Below, piece by piece: positions 10,212-20,280 of a stretch of 64,000 nt of DNA. The stretch's first letter is position 1; each line of letters begins with the position of its first letter. The translations under genes and the position numbers were made by a program. This DNA comes from Candidatus Woodwardiibium gallinarum. GTDB taxonomy: Bacteria > Bacillota > Clostridia > Oscillospirales > CAG-382. The stretch spans positions 142,948 to 206,947 of the forward strand of contig CAJFRY010000001.1 of NCBI GenBank assembly GCA_904419545.1. The letters run 5' to 3'. The notes under the pieces were generated by a model, which ran no database searches, was not told the origin of the DNA, and saw nothing but the letters and a program-made list of their open reading frames with translations.

Positions 10212-10909
10212 ACTGGACGTACGTTGTGCTCGTCCTGCCCGCCGTCATCTTTTCAATCTGGTGCAGCGCACGGGTACAGAGCACCTTCAAAAAATATTCC
10301 GCCGTGCCCACCCGTTACGGCGTCACCGGTGCGGACGCGGCGCGCAGGGTTCTGGATGCAAACGGACTGACCAATGTGCGCATCGAGCGTGTTTCCGGCA
10401 ATCTGACCGACCATTACGACCCAAAGACAAATGTGATCCGCCTGTCCGAATCGGTGTACGGCAGCGCTACGGCCGCAGCCGTCGGCGTAGCGGCGCACGA
10501 GGCGGGTCACGCGGTGCAGCACGCGCAGGGCTATTTTCCCATTAAGCTGCGCAGCGCCATCATTCCCATTACCAACATCGGCTCGCAGCTTGCAATGCCG
10601 CTGTTTCTCATCGGACTGATTCTTTCCTCTTATGCCGAGCAGTATGTCTGGATCGCCTATGCGGGCGTGATCTGCTATGCGCTCTGTCTGGTGTTTCAGC
10701 TTGTCACACTGCCGACCGAGTTTAACGCTTCTTCCCGTGCGCTTGCCGCCATTCGGGAGACCGGCCTGCTGGATGAGGAAGGGACTAAGGCGAGTAAAAA
10801 GGTGCTTTCCGCTGCCGCGATGACCTATGTCGCTGCTGTCGGTGTGGCGCTGATGTCGCTGCTGCGGCTTGTAATGATTCTTTTCGGCGCGCGCGGGCGC
10901 CGCGACTGA
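10202..10909 (+). CDS. zinc metallopeptidase, YugP family
   Basis: VAAHEAGHAVQHAQGY zinc motif, multiple TM segments. Confidence 0.9.
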   Translation: MFIDWTYVVLVLPAVIFSIWCSARVQSTFKKYSAVPTRYGVTGADAARRVLDANGLTNVRIERVSGNLTDHYDPKTNVIRLSESVYGSATAAAVGVAAHEAGHAVQHAQGYFPIKLRSAIIPITNIGSQLAMPLFLIGLILSSYAEQYVWIAYAGVICYALCLVFQLVTLPTEFNASSRALAAIRETGLLDEEGTKASKKVLSAAAMTYVAAVGVALMSLLRLVMILFGARGRRD

Positions 10910-10916
10910 ATTCGTA

Positions 10917-12173
10917 ATGAAGCGGACGTCCGATTCACCGCGCAGCGCGGCGGCCGTCGCCGTTGAACGCATTTGCGGCGGCGGCGCGTATTCCAATCTT
11001 GTTCTCGGCGGCGCAAAGCTCCGGTCCTCCGAGCGCCCGTTTTATACAGCACTTGTCCGCGGGACGGTCGAGCGTCTCCGTACGCTGCGCTTTGTCGTCG
11101 GCTTATATGCCCGCCGCCCGCCCGACCGGATGACCGAGGCCATTCTCTGCACGGGGATTTATCAGATTTTGTATATGGACAAGGTGCCCGACAGCGCCGC
11201 CTGCAACGAGAGCGTGCGCGTGGCGCGCGAGCTGGTTTCCGCGAAGGAAGCCGGATTTGTCAACGCCGTCCTCCGCAGCGTCTGCCGCGACCAAGCGTCC
11301 CTTTCGGAGCGGATTGCCGCGCAGCCTGACGGCGTGCGCTATTCGCTGTCCGACAGTCTCTGTGCGCGTCTCCGCGCGCAATATCCCGAACAGAGTGAGG
11401 ATATTTTCGCATCCTTTTTTGAGCCTGACGGCCTGCCGCTCTGCGTCAACACGCGCCGTATCACAGTTCGGACGCTCGCGGACCGCCTTACTGCCGAGGG
11501 GATTGAATACGCGTATACCGACGACGGACTGCCCGTCGTCGTCTCGGGTGCGGAAAAGGCGCTGGGAATGCTGAACGAGGGCCTTTTCTTTGTGCAGGGT
11601 GTCGCCAGCCGCCGCGCCGTGCGGACGCTGGGTGCCGAGCCCGGAATGACCGTCCTTGACGTCTGCGCCTGCCCGGGCGGAAAGACGCTTTCCGCAGCCA
11701 TCGATATGAACGACAGCGGCGTTGTACAGGCCTTTGACCTGCACGCCAATAAGCTGAGTCTGATCGAAAAAAGCGCCCGCACGCTGGGGCTTTCTTGTAT
11801 CCGCACAGGCTGCCGTGATGCGCGCGATCCTGCTTCTGAGTGGGTCGGCACGGCCGACCGCGTCATTTGCGACGTCCCATGTACATCGATTGGCGTGATT
11901 GCCGCCAAGCCTGAAATCCGCTATAAGGACGTGACGGACATCAGTTCGTTGACTGCGGCACAGCGCGATATCCTTGCCGCTTCCGCCTCATACCTTCGGT
12001 CGGGCGGTGTGCTGGTTTATTCCACATGCAGTCTGGACGCGCGTGAAAACGGTGAAATCGTTCGTGCATTTTTGAGGGACGCGCCCGGCTTTGAACTTGC
12101 GGAGGAACGGCAGACGCTGCCCTGCGAGCCTTACTGTGACGGCTTTTATGCGGCAAAAATCATCAAAAAATAA
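10917..12173 (+). CDS. rsmB: 16S rRNA (cytosine(967)-C(5))-methyltransferase
   Basis: VLDVCACPGGKTLSAA, CDVPCTSIGVIAAKPEIRY, YSTCSLDARENGE. Confidence 0.93.
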   Translation: MKRTSDSPRSAAAVAVERICGGGAYSNLVLGGAKLRSSERPFYTALVRGTVERLRTLRFVVGLYARRPPDRMTEAILCTGIYQILYMDKVPDSAACNESVRVARELVSAKEAGFVNAVLRSVCRDQASLSERIAAQPDGVRYSLSDSLCARLRAQYPEQSEDIFASFFEPDGLPLCVNTRRITVRTLADRLTAEGIEYAYTDDGLPVVVSGAEKALGMLNEGLFFVQGVASRRAVRTLGAEPGMTVLDVCACPGGKTLSAAIDMNDSGVVQAFDLHANKLSLIEKSARTLGLSCIRTGCRDARDPASEWVGTADRVICDVPCTSIGVIAAKPEIRYKDVTDISSLTAAQRDILAASASYLRSGGVLVYSTCSLDARENGEIVRAFLRDAPGFELAEERQTLPCEPYCDGFYAAKIIKK

Positions 12174-12217
12174 TATACCGGCGCGTCTTTTTTGCGCGCG
12201 GGAAAAGGGTACGGTGA

Positions 12218-13909
12218 ATGAATGTCATGAAATTTTCCGAATATACGTATGTGCGTGTCGATGTCGAAAAGGTGCGCGCGGACTACGCGGCGCTGACTGA
12301 GCGCGTGCAGAACGCATGCACGGCTGAGGACGTGTTCGCCTGCGTGGAGGAGCATGAAAAAATCGCAAAGCATGTCGGTACGATGCTGACCATCGCCAAT
12401 ATACGCAATACCATCGATACGCGCGATCCGTTTTATGAAGCGGAAAAGGCGTTTATCGACGAAAACGGCCCGCTTCTGGACGAAGCGTCGCAGCGTTTTA
12501 TGCGTGCTCTCTGCGAAAGTTCTTTCCGTCCCGCGCTGGAGGGAAAATACGGCCGGCTGCTGTTTTTGAACATCGAGCTGGAGCTGAAGACCTTCAAGCC
12601 CGAAATCATTGAGCTTTTGCAGGAGGAAAATGCGCTGACCACCGCGTACACCAAGCTCATCGCCGGCGCGCGCATCCCGTTTGACGGCAAGGAACTGACC
12701 ATCGCCCAGCTCGGCCCGTATAAGATCGACCCCGACCGTGCGACGCGTCGGGCCGCCTACTGCGCCGAGGGTGCGTTTATCCGCGCAAACGGCGACGAGC
12801 TGGACGAAATTTTTGACAAGCTCGTTTCAGTCCGCACCAAGATTGCCGAGGCGCTCGGCGAGAAGAGTTTTGTTGAGGTCGCTTACAACCGTAATCTGCG
12901 CAATTGCTATGCCAAGAAGGATGTAGAGGCGTTCCGCGCACAGGTCGTGCGCGACATTGTGCCGATTGTCGAGACGCTCAAGAAACGCCAGAGCGATAAG
13001 ATCGGCGTGCCGGATATGAAGCTGTATGACCAGAATTTCTTTGATAAGGACGGCAACGCTAAGCCCGAGGGTGCGAGCGAGGAAATCCTCGCCGCCGGGC
13101 GCCGGATGTATCGTGAGATGAGTCCCAAAACCGCCGCGTTCATCGATTTTATGTTCGAAAACGAGCTGTTCGACGTGCTCGCCAAGGAAGGGAAGGCCGC
13201 CGGCGGCTACTGCACGATGCTGTATGAATACAAAGCGCCTTTTATTTTCAGCAATTTCAACGGTACCAGCGGCGACGTCGATGTCCTTACGCACGAAGCC
13301 GGCCATGCGTTCGCCTTTTATGAGTCGCGTAACCAGCCGCTGGCTGAATATGTCAGTCCGACCAGCGAGGCCTGCGAGGTTCACTCGATGTCGATGGAGT
13401 TCTTCTGCTGGAAGTATCTTGATTATTTCTACGGCGCCCAGACGAAAAAGGCCAAGCTCCAGCACCTGACCGACGCGCTTATTTTCCTGCCCTACGGCAC
13501 AATGGTGGATCATTTCCAGCACATCGTGTACGAAAACCCGTCGCTCACGCCGGCCGAGCGCAACGCCGAATGGCTGCGGCTGGAGAAGATTTACCGCCCG
13601 TTTATGGACGCGTCGGGCGTGCCGGGCTACGAGGACGGCCGCCTCTGGCAGCGCCAGCTCCATATCTACGAATATCCGTTTTATTATATCGATTACTGTC
13701 TTGCGCAGACCGTTGCGCTTGAATATTGGGCGATGTCGCAGGCCGATTATGCGGCGGCGTTTGAGAAATACCTCGCGTTCCTCGAACAGGGCGGCCGTAT
13801 GACGTTCACCGAGCTGTGCGAAGCGGGGCAGGTGACCAGCCCGTTTGCCGAGGGCGCGACGAAGCAGGTCGTCTCGGCTGCGGAAGAATGGCTTGCCGCC
13901 AATGACTGA
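12218..13909 (+). CDS. pepF: M3 family oligoendopeptidase
   Basis: HEAGHAFAFYESR zinc motif, overall length 563 aa. Confidence 0.9.
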   Translation: MNVMKFSEYTYVRVDVEKVRADYAALTERVQNACTAEDVFACVEEHEKIAKHVGTMLTIANIRNTIDTRDPFYEAEKAFIDENGPLLDEASQRFMRALCESSFRPALEGKYGRLLFLNIELELKTFKPEIIELLQEENALTTAYTKLIAGARIPFDGKELTIAQLGPYKIDPDRATRRAAYCAEGAFIRANGDELDEIFDKLVSVRTKIAEALGEKSFVEVAYNRNLRNCYAKKDVEAFRAQVVRDIVPIVETLKKRQSDKIGVPDMKLYDQNFFDKDGNAKPEGASEEILAAGRRMYREMSPKTAAFIDFMFENELFDVLAKEGKAAGGYCTMLYEYKAPFIFSNFNGTSGDVDVLTHEAGHAFAFYESRNQPLAEYVSPTSEACEVHSMSMEFFCWKYLDYFYGAQTKKAKLQHLTDALIFLPYGTMVDHFQHIVYENPSLTPAERNAEWLRLEKIYRPFMDASGVPGYEDGRLWQRQLHIYEYPFYYIDYCLAQTVALEYWAMSQADYAAAFEKYLAFLEQGGRMTFTELCEAGQVTSPFAEGATKQVVSAAEEWLAAND

Positions 13910-14924
13910 CCTGAAAAGCCTGCTCCCCGAGGAGCTGGAAACGTTTTTCGGCGCGATGGGCGAAAGCGCCTATCGCGCGCGGCAGGTCTTTCAATGGATC
14001 CACGAAAAGGACGTTTCGGATTTTGCGCAGATGACAAATCTGCCGCTGCCGCTGCGCGAAAAGCTGTCGCGCACATCCCTGGTCACTGCGGCGACGGTGG
14101 AGAGAAAGCTCGTTTCCGCGCGTGACGGCACGGTCAAATTCCTGTTCGGCTTTGCCGACGGAGAGAAGGTCGAGAGCGTGCTGATGCAGTATAAGCACGG
14201 GAATACGGTCTGTATTTCCACGCAGGCCGGCTGCCGTATGGGCTGCGCGTTCTGCGCGTCCACAGTCAACGGCCTTAAACGGAATTTAGAGCCATCTGAA
14301 ATGCTCGAGCAGGTCCAGGCGGCGCAGCGCCATACGGGGCGGACTGTTTCCAACATCGTGCTGATGGGTATCGGCGAGCCGCTGGATAACTATGAAAATG
14401 TAATAAAATTTCTGAAATTGGTCAACCATAAGGACGGTATGAACATCGGTCTGCGTCATATTTCACTTTCGACCTGCGGACTTGTGGACCGCATCGACCG
14501 TCTTGCGGCAGAGGGATTGCCCGTCACGCTGTCCGTTTCGCTCCACGCGCCGAACGACGAGATTCGGAGGCAGATCATGCCGATTGCCAACCGATATACC
14601 GTTGACGAGCTGCTCGACTGCTGCCGCCGTTATGAAAAGCGCACAGGGCGGCGCACTTCGTTTGAGTATGCGCTCATCCGCGGGCTGAACGATTCACCCG
14701 CCTGCGCGCACGAGCTTGGCAGCCGTCTCTGCGGCTCGCTTTGCCACGTCAACCTCATCCCCGTTAACGAGGTGAAGGGGAAAATTTACAAAAGAAGCGA
14801 AAAAGTTGCCGTAGAACTCTTTACAAAAGCGCTGGAATCGTATAGAATGACTGTAACGGTCCGCAGGTCGCTCGGCGGCGACATCAATGCTTCCTGCGGG
14901 CAATTGCGCGCCGAGCATTCGTAA
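13902..14924 (+). CDS. rlmN: 23S rRNA (adenine(2503)-C(2))-methyltransferase
   Basis: radical SAM CxxxCxxC (CRMGCAFCAST), FQWIHEKD, VNLIPVNEV. Confidence 0.97.
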   Translation: MTDLKSLLPEELETFFGAMGESAYRARQVFQWIHEKDVSDFAQMTNLPLPLREKLSRTSLVTAATVERKLVSARDGTVKFLFGFADGEKVESVLMQYKHGNTVCISTQAGCRMGCAFCASTVNGLKRNLEPSEMLEQVQAAQRHTGRTVSNIVLMGIGEPLDNYENVIKFLKLVNHKDGMNIGLRHISLSTCGLVDRIDRLAAEGLPVTLSVSLHAPNDEIRRQIMPIANRYTVDELLDCCRRYEKRTGRRTSFEYALIRGLNDSPACAHELGSRLCGSLCHVNLIPVNEVKGKIYKRSEKVAVELFTKALESYRMTVTVRRSLGGDINASCGQLRAEHS

Positions 14925-14943
14925 GGGATAGGGGTGTGATCGT

Positions 14944-15684
14944 TTGACTGCTCTCGGGGTTACCGATATCGGCAAACGCCGCGAAACGAATCAGGATAAT
15001 TATAAGATTCACACGACGGGCGAATACTGCTCGGCGGTCGTCTGCGACGGTATGGGCGGCGCCAACGGCGGCAACATTGCATCCAAGCTTGCGGCGGACG
15101 CGTATACGCGTGCCGTTCGCAGCGGCATGTCTCGTCTCAGACGCAAGGCAGGCATTACGCGTGAGGACCTCGAGCATGTAATGCTCGGTGCGGTAAGCCG
15201 TGCAAATACCGAGGTGTACGACAAGGCGTTTACCGACGCCGAGTATGAGGGAATGGGCACCACGCTCGTCGCCCTGCTCGCCTGCGGCGGGCATATCGTC
15301 GTCGTGAACGTTGGAGACAGTCGCGCTTACTGTCTGAAGAAGAATGTGCTTGTGCAGGCGACGAAGGATCATTCCTTCGTGCAGTTCCTCATCGACAACG
15401 GTACCATCAGCCCTTCGCAGGCGGAAAATCATCCGAATAAGAATCTTATCCTCCGTGCGCTCGGGGTAAATGAGTCGATCGAGGCGGATACATATTTCAT
15501 AGACGACTGCGTTGCCGTGCTGCTGTGCAGCGACGGACTGACCAACTGCGTCTCCGATGAAGATATCCGCCGTATTCTGCGGAGGAAAACAAGCGGGGAA
15601 GAAAAACTGCGCGAGCTGATTGACGCGGCAAACAACGGCGGCGGGGCGGACAATATCACCGCCGTGCTCTATTTACCCGACTGA
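14944..15684 (+). CDS. prpC: PP2C-family Ser/Thr protein phosphatase (Stp1/PrpC)
   Basis: TDIGKRRETNQDN, VCDGMGGANGG, NVGDSRAY, LLCSDGLTN; TTG start. Confidence 0.93.
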   Translation: MTALGVTDIGKRRETNQDNYKIHTTGEYCSAVVCDGMGGANGGNIASKLAADAYTRAVRSGMSRLRRKAGITREDLEHVMLGAVSRANTEVYDKAFTDAEYEGMGTTLVALLACGGHIVVVNVGDSRAYCLKKNVLVQATKDHSFVQFLIDNGTISPSQAENHPNKNLILRALGVNESIEADTYFIDDCVAVLLCSDGLTNCVSDEDIRRILRRKTSGEEKLRELIDAANNGGGADNITAVLYLPD

Positions 15685-15721
15685 AACGCAGCGTTATCCC
15701 AAGAAAGGATTGGCCGTAACG

Positions 15722-17767
15722 ATGGATAAATACGACAGCTTTATAGGCAAGGTGCTCGACGGGCGGTATAAAATACTGGAAGTGCTGGGCGTAGGCGGTA
15801 TGGCGTTCGTCCTCAAGGCAGAGGACCTGATGATGAACCGGGTCGTCGCCATCAAGATTCTCAACGACCAGTATAACGGCGACGAGCAGGCCGAAACACG
15901 TTTTATCAACGAGTCCAAGGCCGTCGCGATGCTTTCTCATAAGAATATCGTCAGCGTGTATGATGTCGCTATCTACCCCGATATGAAATATATCGTGATG
16001 GAGTATCTTGACGGGATCACGCTTAAAGAATATCTTGATAAAAAGGGCGCTCTGCCTTGGAAGGAGGCCTGCATTTACATCGGGCAGGTTCTTCGTGCGC
16101 TTGAGCACGCGCACAGTAAGGGCGTGATTCATCGGGACATTAAGCCCCAGAATATTATCCTCCAGAAAAACGGGGAAATCAAGGTTACGGATTTCGGCAT
16201 TGCCAAGCTGCCGAACGATTCCTCGCTGACAACCACGGAAAAAGCCATCGGCACCGTTTATTACATCAGCCCTGAGCAGGCCAGCGGAAAAGAAACGAGC
16301 TTTTCCTCGGATATTTATTCCGTTGGTGTGATGCTCTATGAGGCGCTTACGGGACGGCTGCCCTTTGTGGCGGAAAGCCCGGTGACGATTGCGCTGATGC
16401 AGATCAATGACCAGCCTACGCCGCCTAAGGAAATCAACGATCAGATCCCTCTCGGTGTGTCGCAGATCGTGATGAAGGCGATGCAGAAGGATACTGCGGC
16501 GCGGTTTGCCACCGCGCATGGTATGGTCAAGGCGCTCGACTGCGTGCTCCGTGACCCCGAGGTTGTGTTCACAGACAATGCCATTGCCGCTGAGAACAGT
16601 AAAGATCATAAATTGATCAATATCAATCAAATCGCGACCGGTGAGCTTGGCGAATTCAAGCTCGAACCCGATAATGAACAGAAGCGGGAAGAAAAGCCGA
16701 AGCCGCCCAAAAAAAAGCGGAAGATTCGCGAGGAATGGCAGAGCCGCTCTCTGTTCCCGATCATTACAGGCGTGTTTTTGGCGTTTTTTACCGTGGCCAT
16801 TTGTGTCGTCGCCTATCTGGGTTATAAATGGCTGCCCAGCCTGTTTGAGCCTGCGACAGACGATTCGTTTTATGTCGATGACTTTGTCGGCCGGATTTAT
16901 AATGACGAGTTGGCGGCGGCTATGCGGGACGAAAAATACAGCGTCACGCTCAAGGACGGGTATAATCAGAATTATCCTAACGGCGCCGTGCTGGTGCAGG
17001 ACCCTACCTCAGGGCCGAAAAATGTTACCGGCTCCTATTGTAAAATTACCCTGACCATCAATCGGCTGTATGAGGATGTGCAGGTTCCCAATGTGCGCTA
17101 TTGGAGGTCCAGAGACGCGAAGAAGCAGCTTGAGGATCTCGGATTTCGTGTGATTACGGAGCATGTCAACGACGCCTATATACAGTCCGACCAAGTGATT
17201 CGCACCTCTCCCGAGATCGGGGAAACACTCCGCACCGGGGATACGATTACGCTTTATGTGTCGGACGGGCCGGGGAATGTCTACGCGGGTACGATGATCA
17301 ATGTTGTCGGCCTGCAGGTGGAGGACGCTGCTTCGCGTCTGCGCGGGCTGTTTTACAGCGTCAAGATTGTTGAAGAGGAATCGCAGGAACCCGACGGCAA
17401 GGTTTTGCGTCAGAACATTGCAGAGGGCACCAAAGATTTGGAAGCGTGGACGCTTGTCGAATTGACGGTGAGCAAATACGTGGAAAAGAGTACCGTTACC
17501 GTGCCTGACCTCTTTGGACTGGAAGCAGAGGAAGCCATCCGCCGGATTGCGGAGGAAGGGCTTACCTTCAATGAAATCTTTACTGAGCCGTCTACCTATA
17601 AGAGCGGCACCGTGATCGACCAGAGCCTGGAGCCTAATACCGAGGTCGAGCCGGGCACACCCATTGATATTGTGATTTCGGAACCCGCTGCGGACGAACC
17701 GTCCGATGATCCGTCGATACCGGCCGAGCCGTCGGACGATTCGTCGTCCGACAGCTCGGATACATAG
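15722..17767 (+). CDS. prkC: PASTA-domain Ser/Thr protein kinase (Stk1/PrkC)
   Basis: Kinase GVGGMAFVLKAED, HRDIKPQNIIL, DFGIAK; TM segment; PASTA-like repeats. Confidence 0.95.
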   Translation: MDKYDSFIGKVLDGRYKILEVLGVGGMAFVLKAEDLMMNRVVAIKILNDQYNGDEQAETRFINESKAVAMLSHKNIVSVYDVAIYPDMKYIVMEYLDGITLKEYLDKKGALPWKEACIYIGQVLRALEHAHSKGVIHRDIKPQNIILQKNGEIKVTDFGIAKLPNDSSLTTTEKAIGTVYYISPEQASGKETSFSSDIYSVGVMLYEALTGRLPFVAESPVTIALMQINDQPTPPKEINDQIPLGVSQIVMKAMQKDTAARFATAHGMVKALDCVLRDPEVVFTDNAIAAENSKDHKLININQIATGELGEFKLEPDNEQKREEKPKPPKKKRKIREEWQSRSLFPIITGVFLAFFTVAICVVAYLGYKWLPSLFEPATDDSFYVDDFVGRIYNDELAAAMRDEKYSVTLKDGYNQNYPNGAVLVQDPTSGPKNVTGSYCKITLTINRLYEDVQVPNVRYWRSRDAKKQLEDLGFRVITEHVNDAYIQSDQVIRTSPEIGETLRTGDTITLYVSDGPGNVYAGTMINVVGLQVEDAASRLRGLFYSVKIVEEESQEPDGKVLRQNIAEGTKDLEAWTLVELTVSKYVEKSTVTVPDLFGLEAEEAIRRIAEEGLTFNEIFTEPSTYKSGTVIDQSLEPNTEVEPGTPIDIVISEPAADEPSDDPSIPAEPSDDSSSDSSDT

Positions 17768-17775
17768 GATGTATG

Positions 17776-18669
17776 ATGTCGCATTTTGACGGAAGGGTTC
17801 GAAAGGATAACGCCGGCTTATTTACTGTCGAAACGCCGGACGGCACGCTGCTCTGCTGCCGTGCTGCTACCCGTCTGCGGAACGACGGGAAGAATGTTAA
17901 GCCCGGAGATCTTGTCTGCGGCGAGGACAATGGTGACGGCACCGGTTTTATCACTGAGGTTCGGCCGCGGCGGAACGACTTCCTCCGTCCGTCGGTCTGC
18001 AACATTGATTTGCTGGTCATTGCCGTTTCTGCGACAACTCCGGCTACGCCGTTGTATAATATCGATAAGCAGACTGCGCTTGCCGCGCTCAACGATGTGG
18101 ATTGCTGTATCGCCGTGACCAAGTGCGATACGGAGCCGGACGGCATGCAGTCGGCGCTTCTCCGCCGTATTTATACGCAGGCCGGCTGTAAGGTGGTCGT
18201 CACTTCTGCCGTGACGGGGGAGGGGGTCGACACGCTGCGGCAGCGTCTCGAAGGATGCGTCAGCGCCTTTTCGGGGGCGTCGGGCGCAGGGAAATCCAGC
18301 CTGCTGAATGCACTGTATCCCGCTTTTGCAGCGCAGGTGGGCGAGATCAGCGGTCGGATCTCCCGCGGTAAGAATACGACGCGCCTGACCGAATTGTTCA
18401 AAGCGGGACAATCGACCTATATTGCCGATACGCCGGGTTTCACGATGCTGGACCTCGTGCGATATGATATCATTCCGTTGGAACGGATTCACGATGCATT
18501 TCCCGATTTGCGGCCGTATATGGACCGCTGTCGCTACCGCAAGTGCACCCACACCGGTGAGGAAGGCTGTGCCGTTGCCGCCGCAGTGGAGCAGGGCTTG
18601 GCCGCTCGAGAGCGGTGGGAGAGCTTTTGCCGGATGTATGGAGAGCTGAAGGCAAAAAAACCTTATTAA
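17776..18669 (+). CDS. rsgA: ribosome small subunit-dependent GTPase A
   Basis: Circularly permuted GTPase: AVTKCD, SGASGAGKSSLLNAL, DTPGF, C-terminal Cys/His zinc region. Confidence 0.95.
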   Translation: MSHFDGRVRKDNAGLFTVETPDGTLLCCRAATRLRNDGKNVKPGDLVCGEDNGDGTGFITEVRPRRNDFLRPSVCNIDLLVIAVSATTPATPLYNIDKQTALAALNDVDCCIAVTKCDTEPDGMQSALLRRIYTQAGCKVVVTSAVTGEGVDTLRQRLEGCVSAFSGASGAGKSSLLNALYPAFAAQVGEISGRISRGKNTTRLTELFKAGQSTYIADTPGFTMLDLVRYDIIPLERIHDAFPDLRPYMDRCRYRKCTHTGEEGCAVAAAVEQGLAARERWESFCRMYGELKAKKPY

Positions 18670-18687
18670 GAGAAAGAGTGAGTATTC

Positions 18688-19317
18688 ATGTTTTTTGGGT
18701 ATTACAATATAGCCAATCTCGTCACCCTGCTTGGACTGGTTTCGTCTGTCCTCGCCTGTTTCAACGCAATGAACGGCAACATTAAAATGGGTGTGGTTAT
18801 GTTCCTGCTTGCCGGTCTTTGCGATATGTTTGACGGCAGGATTGCGCGGAGCCTGAAAATGCGCTCCGGCCGCGAGAAGCTGTTCGGCGTGCAGATCGAT
18901 ACGGTCTGCGATATGGTTTCTTTCGGTGTGACGCCCGTCATCATCGGATATGCGCTTGGTATGCGCGGCGTATTTGATATCCTCGTATTCCTTCTCTTTG
19001 CTGTCTGCGGCGGCGTACGGCTGGCTTATTTCAATACGCAGGCAATTGCGCGTCCCGATTTGAAAATGGATCATTTTACCGGTGTGCCGATTCCTTTCAT
19101 CTGTTATGTGCTGCCTTTTCTTGTTCTGCTGATGTGCTTCGTCCCGTTTTCCGTGATGCGTGTCGTTCTTCCGATTGCGTATCTCCTCATTGCCTTCGGT
19201 TACATACTCAAAATCCGCATCGCAAAAATGTCGCTCCGCACCGGCTTGATTATGGTCGCTGTTGAGGCTGCCTGCGTCCTCGGTCTGTTCCTCGCCGGCG
19301 ATATACTTCTGGGATAA
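18688..19317 (+). CDS. pssA: CDP-diacylglycerol-serine O-phosphatidyltransferase
   Basis: CDP-alcohol phosphatidyltransferase motif DMFDGRIARSL...FGVQIDTVCD. Confidence 0.92.
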   Translation: MFFGYYNIANLVTLLGLVSSVLACFNAMNGNIKMGVVMFLLAGLCDMFDGRIARSLKMRSGREKLFGVQIDTVCDMVSFGVTPVIIGYALGMRGVFDILVFLLFAVCGGVRLAYFNTQAIARPDLKMDHFTGVPIPFICYVLPFLVLLMCFVPFSVMRVVLPIAYLLIAFGYILKIRIAKMSLRTGLIMVAVEAACVLGLFLAGDILLG

Positions 19318-19539
19318 ACCCGCGGCGTACTGAGAGGTTTTCGGCGGCGGCATGTGGTTGAAAGAGAAACGTCCGGCCTTTTTGCTTCGCTTCGGAAACA
19401 TATACTTGCGTGTGTCGATAAGGCATCTGCATTCGGATATAGAATGCATGCGCGGCCAAATCCCCCCAGCGTCTATAGAACTCGGAGCTTCGCGCCTGTC
19501 CGTAAAGGGCAGGCGCTTTGCGGATAAATAAATGAAGAG

Positions 19540-20110
19540 AAGCTGACGATTGATGGATTCGTAGCGGAAGTACATTTCGGAACGGATGGGCACATTTGCT
19601 TTGCTCTTTATGGGCTGCGCTGCGATGCTTGTCAGGTGCAGTTTGGTCAACGGAGGAGGCTGTCTGCTTACCGCGCTTGCGTTCGGCCTTGGCATTATTG
19701 GCGAGCGTATTGTGTTGGAAGCATTTCCGGAGCTATGTAGCCCTGTCGTTTCTGTCGGCGTCCTGCTGCGCGGCGCAATGAAGGCCGGCCGTTCGTCGGT
19801 GTGGGCGTTCCGGCAAGGTCTTTACGGCTCCAATACGCTTGCAGGTGTCGGCAGAAGTGCGGCGTTCGACCGAGCGTGGAGATTTTGCCGACCTTTATTT
19901 TCGTGCCGGCTGTTCTTGGCGCGGCCTCGTAAACACAGACGCATGGCTCATCCGGCGGTCTGAACATCGGATTTACATTTTCGGCATCAGCCTCACCGGC
20001 ACGTCCGTAAATCCTGCAAGGAGCATCGGACCCGCTGTTGCTGCGTTGCCGAACTGCAAACGGAGCCGCCGGTCGGCGCGGCGGCAGTATATAAGTTTCC
20101 GGAAAATGAA
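19540..20110 (+). pseudogene. degenerate aquaporin / MIP-family channel
   Basis: Pieces in different frames: GTFALLFMGCAAMLV, LLTALAFGLGIIG, NPA-like box region then VVSVGVLLRGAMKAG, VEILPTFIFVPAVLGAAS followed by TAA, and GISLTGTSVNPARSIGPAVAA (second NPA box); frameshifts and stops between them. Confidence 0.8.
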
Positions 20111-20199
20111 AGCTTGAATCGGAAGGATCGCCTATTTTCGGTGTGTCTCAGAATGAGGCGCACCGTATTTTTCGTTTGTTGATCGCCTGTTGTGAAACT

Positions 20200-20214
20200 T
20201 CTACCGCAGGTAGA
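20200..20214. promoter_or_regulatory. inverted repeat TCTACC-GCA-GGTAGA, candidate operator
   Basis: Perfect 6+6 dyad 10 nt upstream of a putative -35 box. Confidence 0.4.
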
Positions 20215-20224
20215 TGTCCAACGC

Positions 20225-20253
20225 TTGCGCGCAGCGCGCGGAACGGGTAAACT
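20225..20253 (+). promoter_or_regulatory. putative promoter TTGCGC-17-TAAACT
   Basis: -35 20225-20230, 17 nt spacer, -10 20248-20253, followed by AAAAGGAGG and ATG 20281. Confidence 0.5.
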
Positions 20254-20280
20254 AAAGACATCAAAAGGAGGTCGTGTTGT

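Noticed and set aside
17818-19695. 625-aa minus-strand ORF spanning rsgA, pssA and the following gap
   Set aside because: Antisense to two clear conserved genes; composition typical of mirror frames; no start context or domain.
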